Source: Tetragonia tetragonoides (lineage: Eukaryota; Streptophyta; Magnoliopsida; Caryophyllales; Aizoaceae). From it: a stretch of DNA of 64,000 nt. The notes beneath the pieces are model-generated. The model saw nothing but the letters and a program-made list of their open reading frames with translations. It searched no databases and was not told where the DNA came from. Shown here piece by piece: positions 23,427 through 34,855 of the stretch. Each line of letters begins with the position of its first letter. Position 1 is the stretch's first letter. The DNA is taken from the NCBI GenBank assembly GCA_038025085.1, contig CM076143.1, forward strand, positions 50,166,501 through 50,230,500, in the 5' to 3' direction. A program made the position numbers and the translations under genes.

Positions 23427-23953
23427 TAACTCAATACTTCGTAGTTGGTTAATTTAATTCAATTTTGTGATCTAACTTTTTAGCAACCCTTATTATACTA
23501 AAAAGTAATTCCGTCTCACCAAAAGTTAAAAAAGACCTTATCAAACAAATTTTTGTGAATAATATTTACTTACATTCATAATCCAATTTATACGAGGCAT
23601 TGGAAGAATTAAAAGGTGGAGCTAGTTTATATCCATTAGACTACTAGCTATACCACCAACCCCAATACAATTGTAGTAGTAAATCTTCATTTCCTTTTGC
23701 ATTATTTCCCTTCTCCTTTCTCCTCGAGCTTTCTACACATAAATAAATCAATAAAAATAAAATTCTCACGAGGCACATTGATCGTTTCGTCGCCTCTTTC
23801 TTTCTTTTTCCTATTCTTTATTTTTCTCCCCTGCCTTTTAGAATTCCGAGAGTCATAACTCATACTCCCTCATAATCTCCATTCTCCCCCCATCAAACCC
23901 ATTTATCTTTCTCTATCTATTTTCTCTCTCCAAACTAATAAATCAACCTTCCA
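23427..23953. promoter_or_regulatory. Upstream region of the 127-aa protein gene
   Basis: AT-rich, then a C/T-rich stretch from about 23700 to 23935 just before the start codon, as in many plant 5' leaders. No single promoter element can be fixed. Confidence 0.35.
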
Positions 23954-24476
23954 ATGTCCCCAATTATGACTTCACAAGGTGTTGTCTTTGCCACAGCCAT
24001 GGCTGCTTTTTCAGCAGGTACTATGATCCTTTTAGCTTTCAAGATCCAAAAACCCCAAGTCAACCCAAATCGCATCCTTAGACCTTGCCTTTCATCAGGT
24101 AATTCTCTCTCTCTCTCTCTCATCCCCTGTTTTTCCTCTGTTTTTCCCCTCTGTTTTCTTCTGTTTTTCCTCTGTTTTCCCCTCGTTTTTTTCAATTTTT
24201 ATTTTTTACCCCCTAAAGTTTTTGACTTTGATGGCAGGTGATAAAAAAGGAGAGAGAAAGAAAAAGAAGGTAAGATTTGCAAAAGATGTTGTGGATCCAA
24301 CAGGAGATAGTGAGGAATTTAGAAGACAACATAGCCATAGTTATGGGCATGGAAATTCAAATTCTTCAAGAAAAAGTTTAAGTCAAAATAATAGAGGAAT
24401 GCCAGCAAATCGAGTTGCTCTTTATCATGGGATGCTTAGAGATCGTGTGATTCATCGCATGGCTTACACATATTAA
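23954..24476 (+). CDS. Small conserved plant protein with N-terminal membrane segment, unknown function
   Basis: Two exons, 23954-24098 and 24238-24476, with a GT-AG intron of 139 bp rich in CT; the split codon G|GT is consistent. The protein has 127 residues. It opens MSPIMTSQGVVFATAMAAFS and has a hydrophobic segment from about residue 8 to 30 (VVFATAMAAFSAGTMILLAF), then RPCLSS, a basic patch (KKGERKKKKVRFAKDV), a Ser/His/Asn-rich linker and a conserved-looking end NRGMPANRVALYHGMLRDRV. I recall short plant proteins with this order (membrane segment, RPCLSS, basic VRFA-D, GMP-NR-ALY-G); none has a function known to me. The second ATG (residue 5) is an alternative start. The frame and splice sites look intact. 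Confidence 0.8.
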
Positions 24477-25082
24477 TGGATGATAAGTAAATTCTCATAT
24501 CAATTGTGAATTTTTCTGTACAAATTTTTGATCTGTTTTTGGTGGAAAAAGACTTTTTTTACAGAGAAAAGAGGGGAAAAAATTTGAGAGGCTTGATTGT
24601 TCTTTTTTTTGGTTCACGAACAAAGGTATCTACCCTTGACTAAAGGGTGAGGCAAGTGTGTTTAACTGTTAGTCTGTAACTCTTGTAATTTTTATTTTTT
24701 TTAACCTTTTTTTTAAACCTTTTTTTTCCCTTTCTGATGTTTTGATTTCTGAAGAAAAAAATTGGAACTTGAAAGGTATAGGGTGAATCTAATTTTTTAA
24801 GCTTTTTTATGAGAAATTTGTGTTGTAAGTTTGTTTGTTGGTAATTTCTCTTGTAATTATTCTATTATAGTGTGGTAATTTTTACTGCATTGATCTTCTA
24901 ATTAATGAGTAGCCTTGCATCAAAAGTCATATGTGATTGGTGATCAATATGTTTGAATTTGACTAGTCTTTATTTCTACGCTGTCTTCTTTTGTCTAATT
25001 GCGTTCATATACAATAATGGTAAACTTACTTCTACTCCATGGGATTTTATGGATTCGTTTTTCTTTCAGTATCCGTAGGATT
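24477..25082. other. 3' region of the 127-aa protein gene
   Basis: T-rich sequence typical of a plant 3' UTR and downstream region. No other feature seen. Confidence 0.45.
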
Positions 25083-25085
25083 TTA

Positions 25086-25359
25086 GGGGGCGTTTGGTTG
25101 TGGGTAATGATTAAGGGGGTAATAGAAAGGATTTATAGGCTAAAATAGGAGGTATGTGAGATAGTGAGGGTTAATGATTACTCTCATTTAAGGGATAATA
25201 GAAATCCACCTCCCCCTAGGGTAATGACTTTTCCCCATTTTCCTTCATATTTTCCATTATCCCCATTAATCATTACCTTCATCACTATTTCACCTTACTA
25301 TATTTGCACTATAATTTGCTACATTACCCCCTTAATCATTAACTCAACCAAACGACCCC
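25086..25359. mobile_element. Tourist-like MITE, 274 bp
   Basis: Ends GGGGGCGTTTGGTTG and, reverse complemented, GGGGTCGTTTGGTTGAG. TTA duplication at 25083-25085 and 25360-25362. The words TAATGATTAAGGGGGTAAT appear inverted near both ends. The reading frame 25164-25412 is incidental. Confidence 0.85.
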
Positions 25360-25362
25360 TTA

Positions 25363-26781
25363 TTATAATAATACCTATAACAAGGGATAGAGGAATTGAA
25401 CTTGAAACTTAACCGAACTTTAACCAATAGGTCATGATTTCATTTGCGATGACGTTTTGGATTACAGCAGATTCTTTTGAATTGAAATTCATTTTATTCC
25501 AATTTTTTTAAAAGTTTTTTCAATTTTTAGAGTTAAAAAATTTATTTTAATTTACTTTCTTCCATTTTTTTCAATTTGTTCCAGTTTTGTTCTAATATAT
25601 ATTTTTTTAGATTTTGGATATAATAAACATGATAGTTGAGTATGTTATATCAACATATTAATAATACATATGTATTATCATTGTATTTAGTTCACTTTTG
25701 GGAAATGCCTGTATTTCTTAGTTGATAATAGTAATAATAATAATAATATGAGACTTTGTTTTTCTTTTTGGTGGAAAAATAATTGGAGACTTAATAAAAT
25801 GATTGAAAGAATGAATGGTGAGTTTTTTCTTCATACTAGTCAAGTTGGTTGTCACAATGATTTAAAAGTTTTCTTATCCTTTAAATGTTATAAACTTCAA
25901 CACATTATAAAATACCATTAGCGTTGTTGATAGTAAACAAAATTTTAATGTCTTATCACGTGTGATCTAACCTTTAAATGTTATAAACTTCTGTAATAGT
26001 AAATTTTGTTTAAATAACTTTACATACAATGCATGGAGAAGGGGGATTCAAACTTGAAACCTAATGTATTTACTCCCATCGGACCACAAATAACATTATA
26101 TTAAAATTTTTGCAGTTTTCAAAACACTACTTTAACCACATGTAACTTTTTTAATATGAAAATAAAAATTACAAAATTTTAATTTGAATGAAAATATTAT
26201 TTGAAATGAATCTAGTAAAAGTATTTTTATGTTGTAAAACTCTAGCAAAATACTATAATGACTCAAAAAAGTCTAAATGTGAACACGTATATCCTAAGTT
26301 GATATATGAGACCCATGTGTGTCCATGTGTTTCCGCAAATAACAACATGTACTTTAGACCTTATAATTAAATGTTTCTGTTTTTTATTTTTCTGTAAAGT
26401 TTTGTTATAAAAATGATTTCTGATGTTTAGATTTGTACCTTATAAAATTTGATATTGTTTGTATATGTCGAATGGTTTTGTAGCAATTAAATTACTACTC
26501 CAATTCCTTACGCAAAAAGAAAAAGTTAGATCATTGTATTGTTTGCAGATGTGGAAGAAAGAGGTTGGACGTGGGAAGAACATGCAATGCTAAAGGGACA
26601 AACTTCTAGAAATGTAAATTCAAAGTATGGCCAAGCAGGCCAACAACAACTAATAACTAAAATGAGAAAGGGGTCACAAACTCACCACTCACAATTATCT
26701 GGGAACAGAATGTGTGTGTCAATTATAGCTACCTGTTGAGGAAAAGAACAAAAGTTATATTGGCCTTTCTTGTCAATTGCG
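25363..26781. other. Intergenic, nothing recognised
   Basis: Strongly AT-rich, no coding region. A short GTAATAATAATAATAAT array lies near 25728-25748. Confidence 0.4.
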
Positions 26782-26794
26782 AAGCTCTAAGCTC

Positions 26795-27615
26795 TTTTTT
26801 TTTTTTTTTTTTTTTTTAAAAAGGCAAGACAACCAGGTTAATCTTCATTGGAGGTTAACCTAAGATGTCTTCACTAACATTAGTGAAGGACTTAAAAATA
26901 CAATTACAATTTAGAACAAATAAACATGAATAATAAAAATGATACAAATTAGATAAAATCTAAAAATTGAATCATCTTCCTCTTCCAACTTCATCTTGTT
27001 CATCAGCTCCCGAACCCAAGAACACCAAGAGGATCAAATTCCAGTATCCTCTCACCACGATCAACAGACGTTTTTTTTTTTCCCCTTAGGTTTTTTAGAT
27101 CTAGATCAAAAAACCAAAATTTTGAAAGAGACTCAAACAATTGACTTTAGCCGAGGATCGGTGACAGAGGGAGGATGAGCTTCAAGCAACCATTTCTTTC
27201 AAGGTCGCCGGAGGGAAGAACAAGAGCAAAATCGATAGGAAGCTTGGAGATAGTACCAAGCAAAGCAAACCAGATCGGGAAGCAAGCCTGATACTGATCC
27301 GAGCGACGACGACCTCGACGGCGTTGAAGTAGTCTTCAATATTCTCACTCCTTCCCAAGAAGCCTACTGTTTCTTCAATAATCAAACCAGATCTGAATTT
27401 TTTTTTTTTTTTGGTTAAACATCAGATTTGAAAACTAGAACGAAATGCCAACAAAGAGAGGGCTCAGAAAAAGCTTGAGGAGTAAGATAAGGAAGATGGC
27501 TTGAGAAGAGAGCTAGAAGAAGGGCTTGAAGGAGGCTTGGGGACGGCTGAAAAGAAGGCTTTGGAGAAACTAGGGTTTCTAGAGAGAGAAGCTCTCTAGA
27601 AATCCTTTTGCAGAC
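26795..27615 (-). mobile_element. Short non-LTR retroelement with poly(A) tail
   Basis: The 13-bp duplication AAGCTCTAAGCTC lies at 26782-26794 and 27616-27628. A T tract at the left (poly(A) on the minus strand) marks the 3' end. The body of about 820 bp has no intact reverse transcriptase; on the minus strand it holds C/T-rich leader-like sequence, a second internal A tract near 27400 and a 3' UTR-like end. It could be an internally deleted LINE or a processed transcript. Confidence 0.7.
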
Positions 27616-27887
27616 AAGCTCTAAGCTCATTGGTTGAGGCCTGGGGGTCTTGGGGAGTACAAAATCACAATATATATATCCAAGTAAACAAATTAATTAT
27701 GGAGGATAAGGTGGAAACACGAGTGATAAGTGTCGTATTTTCACATCCAGTGATTAAGGATTCAAAGTCTTATTTATGTAGGGAAAGTAAATTCTATTTT
27801 TTTCTTTCTTAGTAGGGAGGGTCTCCTTCTCTACTGAGCCCGTCAATTTATCAAAAATGAGTTGTCTTACCCAGGATGTATAATTTA

Positions 27888-28186
27888 GGATGCGTTCTTT
27901 TCCACTTATTTTCACCAATTCTCATTGATAGGGTAAAGTCATTCTACTGATTCTCACGGATTAGGTAAGGTACTTCCACTGATTCTCACTGATTCGGTAA
28001 GGTCCTGCCACTGATTCCATGAGGAATGTGGGTCATGCCACTGATTTCCATTGATTGAGTAAGATCTTGCCACTGATTCTCACTGATTTAATAAGGTTTA
28101 GCCTCTTATTTCCACTGATTGGGTAAGATCTTGCCACTTATTTCCACTGATTGAGTAAGACCCAATAAGTAGAAAAGAACACACCC
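27888..28186. mobile_element. AATCAGTG MITE family, best-bounded copy
   Basis: TTA duplication at 27885-27887 and 28187-28189; ends GGATGCGTTCTTTTCCACTT and, reverse complemented, GGGTGTGTTCTTTTCTACTT. The interior iterates CACTGATTCTCACTGATT with GTAAGGTCCTGCCA. This copy shows that the family belongs with Tourist-like MITEs. Confidence 0.85.
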
Positions 28187-29555
28187 TTAATCTGATCCAA
28201 AAACTTGTAATAAGTAGGGGTAAAAATATACACCCAAAGTCTATTTTATGGTATGAAAATAGATAATTTTGACCACAACAATGGACATGGAACAAAATGT
28301 TGTTCTTCCTTGTTTGGGTACTATGGGTAGCTTAACGTGATTACGTCTATACCCAAACTCGCTAGTACAAATTTCAAGTCAAAGTTGGTGAAAAGTTTGG
28401 CCAAATATATCCTTAGTTTTTCAAGGGTTTGACCACGATTTCCCAAATTAATTCGAAGAAGGAGAAAAAGAAAGAGACCGATGAAATGTGGATAAATATT
28501 AATTTACCCACTGAATAATCTATCCGGGTGGGCATATGACCATCTCTCTCTCCCCTTCCTCGCCAATTCCTTCCCCTTGTATTGTATCTGACAAAAGCCA
28601 TGTGAAGTAAAAGTAATCACTGTCCACAACGAAGAGCCTCAAATTGCTCATTGGATGCCGTTACATTTACTCTCCCTTAGCTTTATCTCTTTCAAATAAT
28701 GCCTTGTTTTTCGCAAATTGAGTATATTTTGAAAAACATTATGGAAGTGTGAATGTTTTACAATTACGCCTTTCGTCGTTTCCATGTTGTATTCCGTTTC
28801 ATTTGACGTCGTTCCGTTTTGCATTCTGTACTTTATTTAATTTTGTCTCACATTTTTTTTAATTATCCAAGCAACCTTCTTTTTGGAACCAACCCAGTTA
28901 AATACCTACAAAACCAATCGAGTCATAAAAAGCAAAAGATAAATCGATATACTTAATTTTTCAACGTTTCTTACTGTATGAGTTATGCAACGTGTCTGAA
29001 ATGAATAATGCAGAATTGTTCCTCTCATAGAATTTCATAACAAAGATTATGAATTCAAATGAATAGAGTGAACCCTAATTAACAAACCTTTCTCTCACGA
29101 CAATATGCTTGAATGCTTCCAATGTCGTAGCACAACAGTACATGAAATTCTCACGTGCAAACACTTTGACACGGGAAGCAGCTAAGTTTCTGTGTCTACT
29201 AGCAAATAGGCAATATGGATAAACTTCTTAATTTGATACTCCTATACACTATATATGTGCTTCACTACATACTTCTATTTCATTATTATTGTTTCATCCT
29301 CATGATCTGACAAATAGGAATGAAGCATCTTATTTTGTTCTGTTTTGTGTCACATTATGGATTAGATGGTTTCCAGCATGTTTTTTTGGTGTTTAGCAGA
29401 TGGCATTAAATTCCTCTCTGTGAATACATAAGAGATTTTCATTATTGTTCTTGAGTCTTGTTCATGGGTTCTGATCTTGGCCTCATGTTGTCCTTATATT
29501 TCCTCTTTTTTCAGTATATATATTTATAACTTTTGAACAATTTTTTTTGAACAAA
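28187..29555. other. Intergenic with a MITE fragment
   Basis: A fragment at about 28768-28865 reads CTTTCGTCGTTTCCATG and TTTTGTCTCACATTTTTTTT, as in the CCGTTCC MITEs. No gene recognised. Confidence 0.5.
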
Positions 29556-29559
29556 AACT

Positions 29560-29665
29560 CGTATGAGGCGGCCTCAAGGTGAGACCCCCTCTATAGATAT
29601 GTATAACATAAACATAACATCATGCTTATTAGATGGGGCCTCACCTTGAGGCGGACTCATGAAAG
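29560..29665. mobile_element. Foldback-type MITE, about 105 bp
   Basis: TATGAGGCGGCCTCAAGGTG at 29562-29581 pairs with CACCTTGAGGCGGACTCATG at 29643-29662, so the whole forms a hairpin. Target duplication not resolved. Confidence 0.65.
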
Positions 29666-29793
29666 ACCTTTTATTTTTTTTGGTTGGTTCGAAGAAATTG
29701 ATTAGTCCAAATAAACGCAGCATGTGATAAGTACACATCTATTTGCTTATTATTATCATAATTCTCTTCCAAAGTTCTAGGCAATATACCTTT

Positions 29794-29968
29794 GGAAAAT
29801 ATTTTATTGACCCAATGGGTTTCCAACCCACCATTATATTGTGCCTATTTCTCTCTAATTTAATTACTACTATTTGAAAATAGATGAAAGAGGCTTTGAA
29901 AATTGAGGAGAGATAGACACAATATATTAGTGGGTTGGCAACCCAGTGGGTGAATGTATCATTCTCCC
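29794..29968. mobile_element. 175-bp MITE, copy 1
   Basis: It begins GGAAAATATTTTATTGACCC and ends GTATCATTCTCCC. CCAACCCACC and GGGTTGGCAACCCAG are inverted near the ends. Same length and layout as 63230-63404. Its own target duplication is not clear. Confidence 0.7.
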
Positions 29969-31723
29969 TTACTAAATTATTGGTGAAATAATTTCTCATT
30001 ATCTCATTAAACTAAAATATTATATGGGGTAATTAAGTGCACTACTCGACCTATATTGCAAACTAAACATGAAGATTCTTTAAATCTATGCATATATGGA
30101 GAGGGGGATATGGAAGCAAAGTCCATAATTGGTGGATGCCATATAAGCCATGACAATTGACATACGCCATATAGTCCATTATATTTCAAAGAATAAAAGA
30201 AGTTACATTTCGTACTTCCTTTTCTTTCTCTTTTGCTGAAATATGAAAATCTGATATTTGATCGTTTAAGAAATCCACTGTATATGAATTTGTGGTGGAT
30301 AGTGGACGTAGCGGCTCATATACTTGTTTTGGGAACAAATTCTCTGTAGTAACATAGAGATTTGTTCCTCTCACTCCCACCACGCACTCTGGATTAGAGA
30401 GGGGATTTAGAAAAATTAGTACTTGAAGGAGGAAAATAGAAGGAAGGAAAGAACAGTTGTTATGAACAGTAGAGAGAATCCTAATTGACTTGCATTGTCC
30501 TGTCATGATTTGCTCTTAAAGGGCGGGGGTAGGAGGGGAAGAGCTAAGATCTTCTGATGTTACTGTCTCCGTTGTCACTCTCTTCCCTCTACCTCTCTAC
30601 TCCAACCACCCAAACATCCTCTTTAATCCAATGGCCTAAGAAAAAAAGAGATCAGTTTGAGGTGAGATTTAGAAGACAACATCTATATTGTTCCTTTGAG
30701 AACTGCAGAGGATCCTAACCCTGGGGGAAAACTGTAGTATCTCTTATTCTAATCAAAGCAATCAATTTATGAAACATCATATACAACTAACATACTGCAA
30801 AATAAACTGATTTTTGAGTTGGGTTTCCTGCTTATTTGGGAAAGTTCGAGCTTAGTCATCATTAAAATTATATTGGATCTTCGCACCAAAATTTATATTG
30901 GGTCGTGAGACACATGACATTCCATGTGGAAGACAATAGCTGGATAGTTGGAATTGAATTAACGTGGAAGCTTCAATTCATGTTTCTTTTTTTAATCCAA
31001 ACATGGTCCATGTTTTTCTTTGTATAAGATCAGAGTATAATATAAAGAGACATGATATGATTAGCAATACTCTTTTCTTTTTCTTTTTCTTTTTAATCAT
31101 CTTAAGGCCGTATTACCGCCCTTAATTTTCATTAATAGCTACTACATCAACCAAAGTGTTCAATACATTATTACAAGGGAATTCCTACTCCCAAATTTTA
31201 CATCCCACGCATCTAAAGTTACAAAAAAACCTCGTCTTATAATTTTGTTTTTGTGTTTTTTAATTATACATATGACGCAAGGGGTGTATTCTAAGTTTTC
31301 TAACTCCATAAGTTAGACAAATAGTAGTGATGTGGGGGTTGATGTTGCCGTGCATGTGTGAAGCCCTTTAAGTTAATTAGGTTACAACAATATTATATGA
31401 ACACATTGCTTTCAGTTCATACGTACAATGGGATAATAATAGATTCAAAATTCAATATTAATGGATCGTGAATTCGTGATTCACATAAAACCCTGGACCA
31501 CGTCATGGCATGTGGCTCCCGATTGGTCAACAAAGTTTAATGTTAATCTACTCATTTCATAATTCATTTAGTTAAAGATTCTGATTGTACCCTCCATTTA
31601 CTCTTGTACAGCCTATATTAGCTCACTTTTCTCAAAGTGTTAAATACACTTTAGTCCCCTTTCTGTTTGTTCTTTTATAGCATGTATGATATGATTCGAC
31701 ATGCCATGGGGATACACTTATAC
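29969..31723. other. Intergenic, no gene recognised
   Basis: The minus-strand frames around 30007-30506 have no family match. No repeat with clear ends was found. Confidence 0.4.
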
Positions 31724-31726
31724 TCA

Positions 31727-32067
31727 GGGTGTATTCTTTTTCACTTATTGGAATTTACTCAATCAGTGAAATAAGTGGCAATACCTTACTCAATTATTGG
31801 GAATCAGTGGCTAGACCTTATTGAATCAGTGAGAATCAGTGGCAAGACCTTACTCAATCAGTGAAAATTAGTGACATGACCCACATTCTTACTCACAAAA
31901 TCAGTAGCAGTATTGGCAGGACCTTATTGAATCAGTGAGAATTAGTGGAAGGACCTTACTGAATCAATGAAAATCAGAGGCAGGACCTTACTCAATCTGT
32001 GAAAATCAGTGACAGGATCTTACCCAATCAGTGAGAATCAGTGAAAATAAGGGAAAATAACGCACCC
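31727..32067. mobile_element. AATCAGTG MITE family, copy
   Basis: Ends GGGTGTATTCTTTTTCACTT and, reverse complemented, GGGTGCGTTATTTTCCC; flanks TCA at 31724-31726 and 32068-32070. The interior carries about ten AATCAGTG words with AAGACCTTACTCAATCAGTG units. Confidence 0.8.
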
Positions 32068-32070
32068 TCA

Positions 32071-32498
32071 TTCCCATCCTTTTTTATTATGTGCTTGTTT
32101 GGTTGACAATTACTTGAAACACAACTAACACAGTAACTACAACTTTCCAGAAAGTGTAAATTTCCTTGTTTGGTTGATATAAAAACACAAAAAGTTATTT
32201 CCTACAGGAAGTCACTTCCCTTATAATGATATCTAGCCCCACGTTAATTCCTTGTGTTACAAGTTACTTGTTTTATTTACAAACATTTGCCCTGGTTTCT
32301 TTCTCTTCATTTTCTAATATAATACCAATTGATATAATAAAAAGTCTACATTTGTTGAAAAAAAATCTTGGATATAACATCAAATTAGCCACGACAAAGT
32401 CTAAGTAAGTTACATCAAAGACCTTACGACATCTGTATTATCGTCTCTCAATACAACCTTAAGATTGAGAGTTTGATTCTCACCAAGTTTTATGAATC
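32071..32498. other. Intergenic, nothing recognised
   Basis: AT-rich spacer before the nested elements. It holds a GTTTGGTTGA-type word near 32096-32180 that may be part of a decayed MITE. Confidence 0.35.
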
Positions 32499-33230
32499 AT
32501 CTAACTCAAACCAAAAACCAACAAGGGTGGTGGTCTACTGATTCCAAGTTTACTCCCAAGTGGTTTGGTAAGGCAAGGTTATGAGTTCGAATCCCCATTC
32601 TCCCATGCCTTGTGTCTGCTGGATTCTAGGAACTATACTAGCCCCTTGTTGGTGCTACGTTGACAGGGTCAGTGCTTGCGCTGATTGTTCAGCTAGTCTG
32701 ATATGTTCGCTATTGAATATGAGAGTCCAAACATGACGTAGTGTGGGTGTCTCAATCGCCATTCACTTTTTTTTTTTTTTTAACTGGGTAAGAAAGGAAA
32801 GAGTGATTAGGAGGGCCTCATCTCGAGGTGGACTCCTAATATATCTCCATGCAGAATTTCCTTAAAGTCAGGGTCTGCAAAGGAAGTTGCGAAGAAAGTC
32901 GTGTCACAAGAGTGGCCAAATTTAGACATCCAATCAGCTGCACGATTTCCTTCTCTGAGCACATGATTGACGATGACAGGCCCTAGGGGGCCAGAAATCT
33001 CCTAGCATCAATGATAAGAGGTCGAATCTCCCACGGGATATCGATTTCACCACGCATTGCCTTGATAACTGTCAGATTATCACCTTCCACCTGAAAAAAC
33101 GTGAGTCCAAGTTCAGTGGCTTTTTTGACAGCATCTCGAAGTGCAATAGCTTCAGCTACTAAAACAGAGGCACGACCAAGGCGGCAGGCGCCTACACCAA
33201 TGAGCGAGTCACCTTCATTGCGAAGAACAA

Positions 33231-33459
33231 ACCCAGTGGCTGCAACTCCATTAATAAGAGAACCATCAAAATTAATCTTAACATGATTGATCATGGGTTC
33301 AATCCAGGTGACCCATCTAGATACAATCACTGTACTGCCCGTTTAACCCAGTGGCTGCAACTCCATTAATAAGAGAACCATCAAAATTGATCTTAACATG
33401 ATTGATCATGGGTTCAATCCAGGTGACCCATCTAGATACAATCACTGTACTGCCCGTTT
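33231..33459. repeat. 115-bp tandem duplication in the LINE RNase H region
   Basis: The segment starting ACCCAGTGGCTGCAACTCC at 33231 repeats at 33346 with one base difference. As 115 is not a multiple of 3, it shifts the reading frame of the RNase H domain. Confidence 0.92.
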
Positions 33460-34818
33460 CAGCCGAAGAAGAGCTCGAGAAGACGGAGAGTTGAGATCTG
33501 CGCTCCCATTCAAAGAGGCATGACTTAGCACGCAACCAACAAGCTACCGGGTTAAAGGGGGTGGAACGAAAAATGACGCAATTGCGTTCATACCAAATAC
33601 TCCATAGTAAGATAAAGACCTTGGCTTTGGCAGCCTTGGTACAATCCAACTTGTGACAAAGTTGCCGAAGCCATGGAAGGAGATTATGACTAGGAGGGAC
33701 ACAATCTAGCCAACCACTAGTGTAGGCTTGATCCCAAACCTTGAAAGTGGAAGGGAAGGTCACAAATAGATGGTCCAGGTCTTCCATAAAAAAATCACAT
33801 AGGGGGCAGGTAGTTTCAAGGGGCACGCCCCTCATGGATAGAATACCTCGAAGAGCCAGAGACTTGTGGCATAGCTGCCAGGAGAACACGCCAACTTTGG
33901 GAGGGAGATTGAGAGACCAAATCCATGCAAAATGCCACTTTTAAGAGGTTTCTTTAGCGATGCCATGTGCCAGCCAAGTGGCAGATTTGGCGGAGAAAAT
34001 TCCATTACTAGTGAGTCCCCAACAGAAGTCGTCATCCAAATCATGAATCGGGAGGGGAATACCTCGGATGTCCCAGACAATGGACGTTGGAAGGAAATTG
34101 GACAGCAACTGAATATTCCAGCATCTACTAGGCGTAATGACATCACAAACTTTCCAGTCAAAGACATGGTCTGGGAGAATGGAGATATCAACCACCTCAG
34201 CAAGAGCCTTATGCATGCACTAAGTGTCAAACCAAAAAGAAATTGAGTGACCGTTGCCTACAATCCAACGAATGCCTTGACAAAGAAGTAGGCGGTTGTT
34301 CATGATTTGTTTCCAAGCCCAAGATCCAGAAGTCCCGCTATGACATTCAAGAAGGCTAGTATTGCGAAGATACTTCGTAGATAATGACTTGACCTAGATG
34401 TTATTGCACTACAACAAATTCTCTAATAGTAGACACTTTTTTTACCACCCTTTACAAAGCGTGAACTTTGAAGAGAAAATAGGGGGAGGTTTACCACGCC
34501 TTTTGTCGCGGAAAAAATTTCCCAAAGTTCTCTACTATCAAAAGCGTGGAGAAATATATTTTACCACGCTTTTAAGTGTGGAGGCGAATTTTATTAAAAA
34601 ATAGGTTTGAGCGCTAGAAAATTTTACTTTACCACCTAAATATTCACCAAACTGTCTCGGTTAGCGGTTATAAAAAAACAAAAGGGAGAAAAAAAACGAC
34701 AAGGCAGAAAAATAAAAACGAAAAACCTAATTAGGTTTCCACTAATCAGTCTTTACCGTTCCAAAGATAAAAAAAACCCAGAAGGCTAGACCTTCGGAGT
34801 TCAGAGGTGAAGAGAGAG

Positions 34819-34820
<2 letters not shown>

Positions 34821-34853
<33 letters not shown>
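34821..34853. repeat. GA microsatellite inside the CACTA element
   Basis: Uninterrupted GA dinucleotides, about 32 bp. Confidence 0.95.
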
Positions 34854-34855
<2 letters not shown>

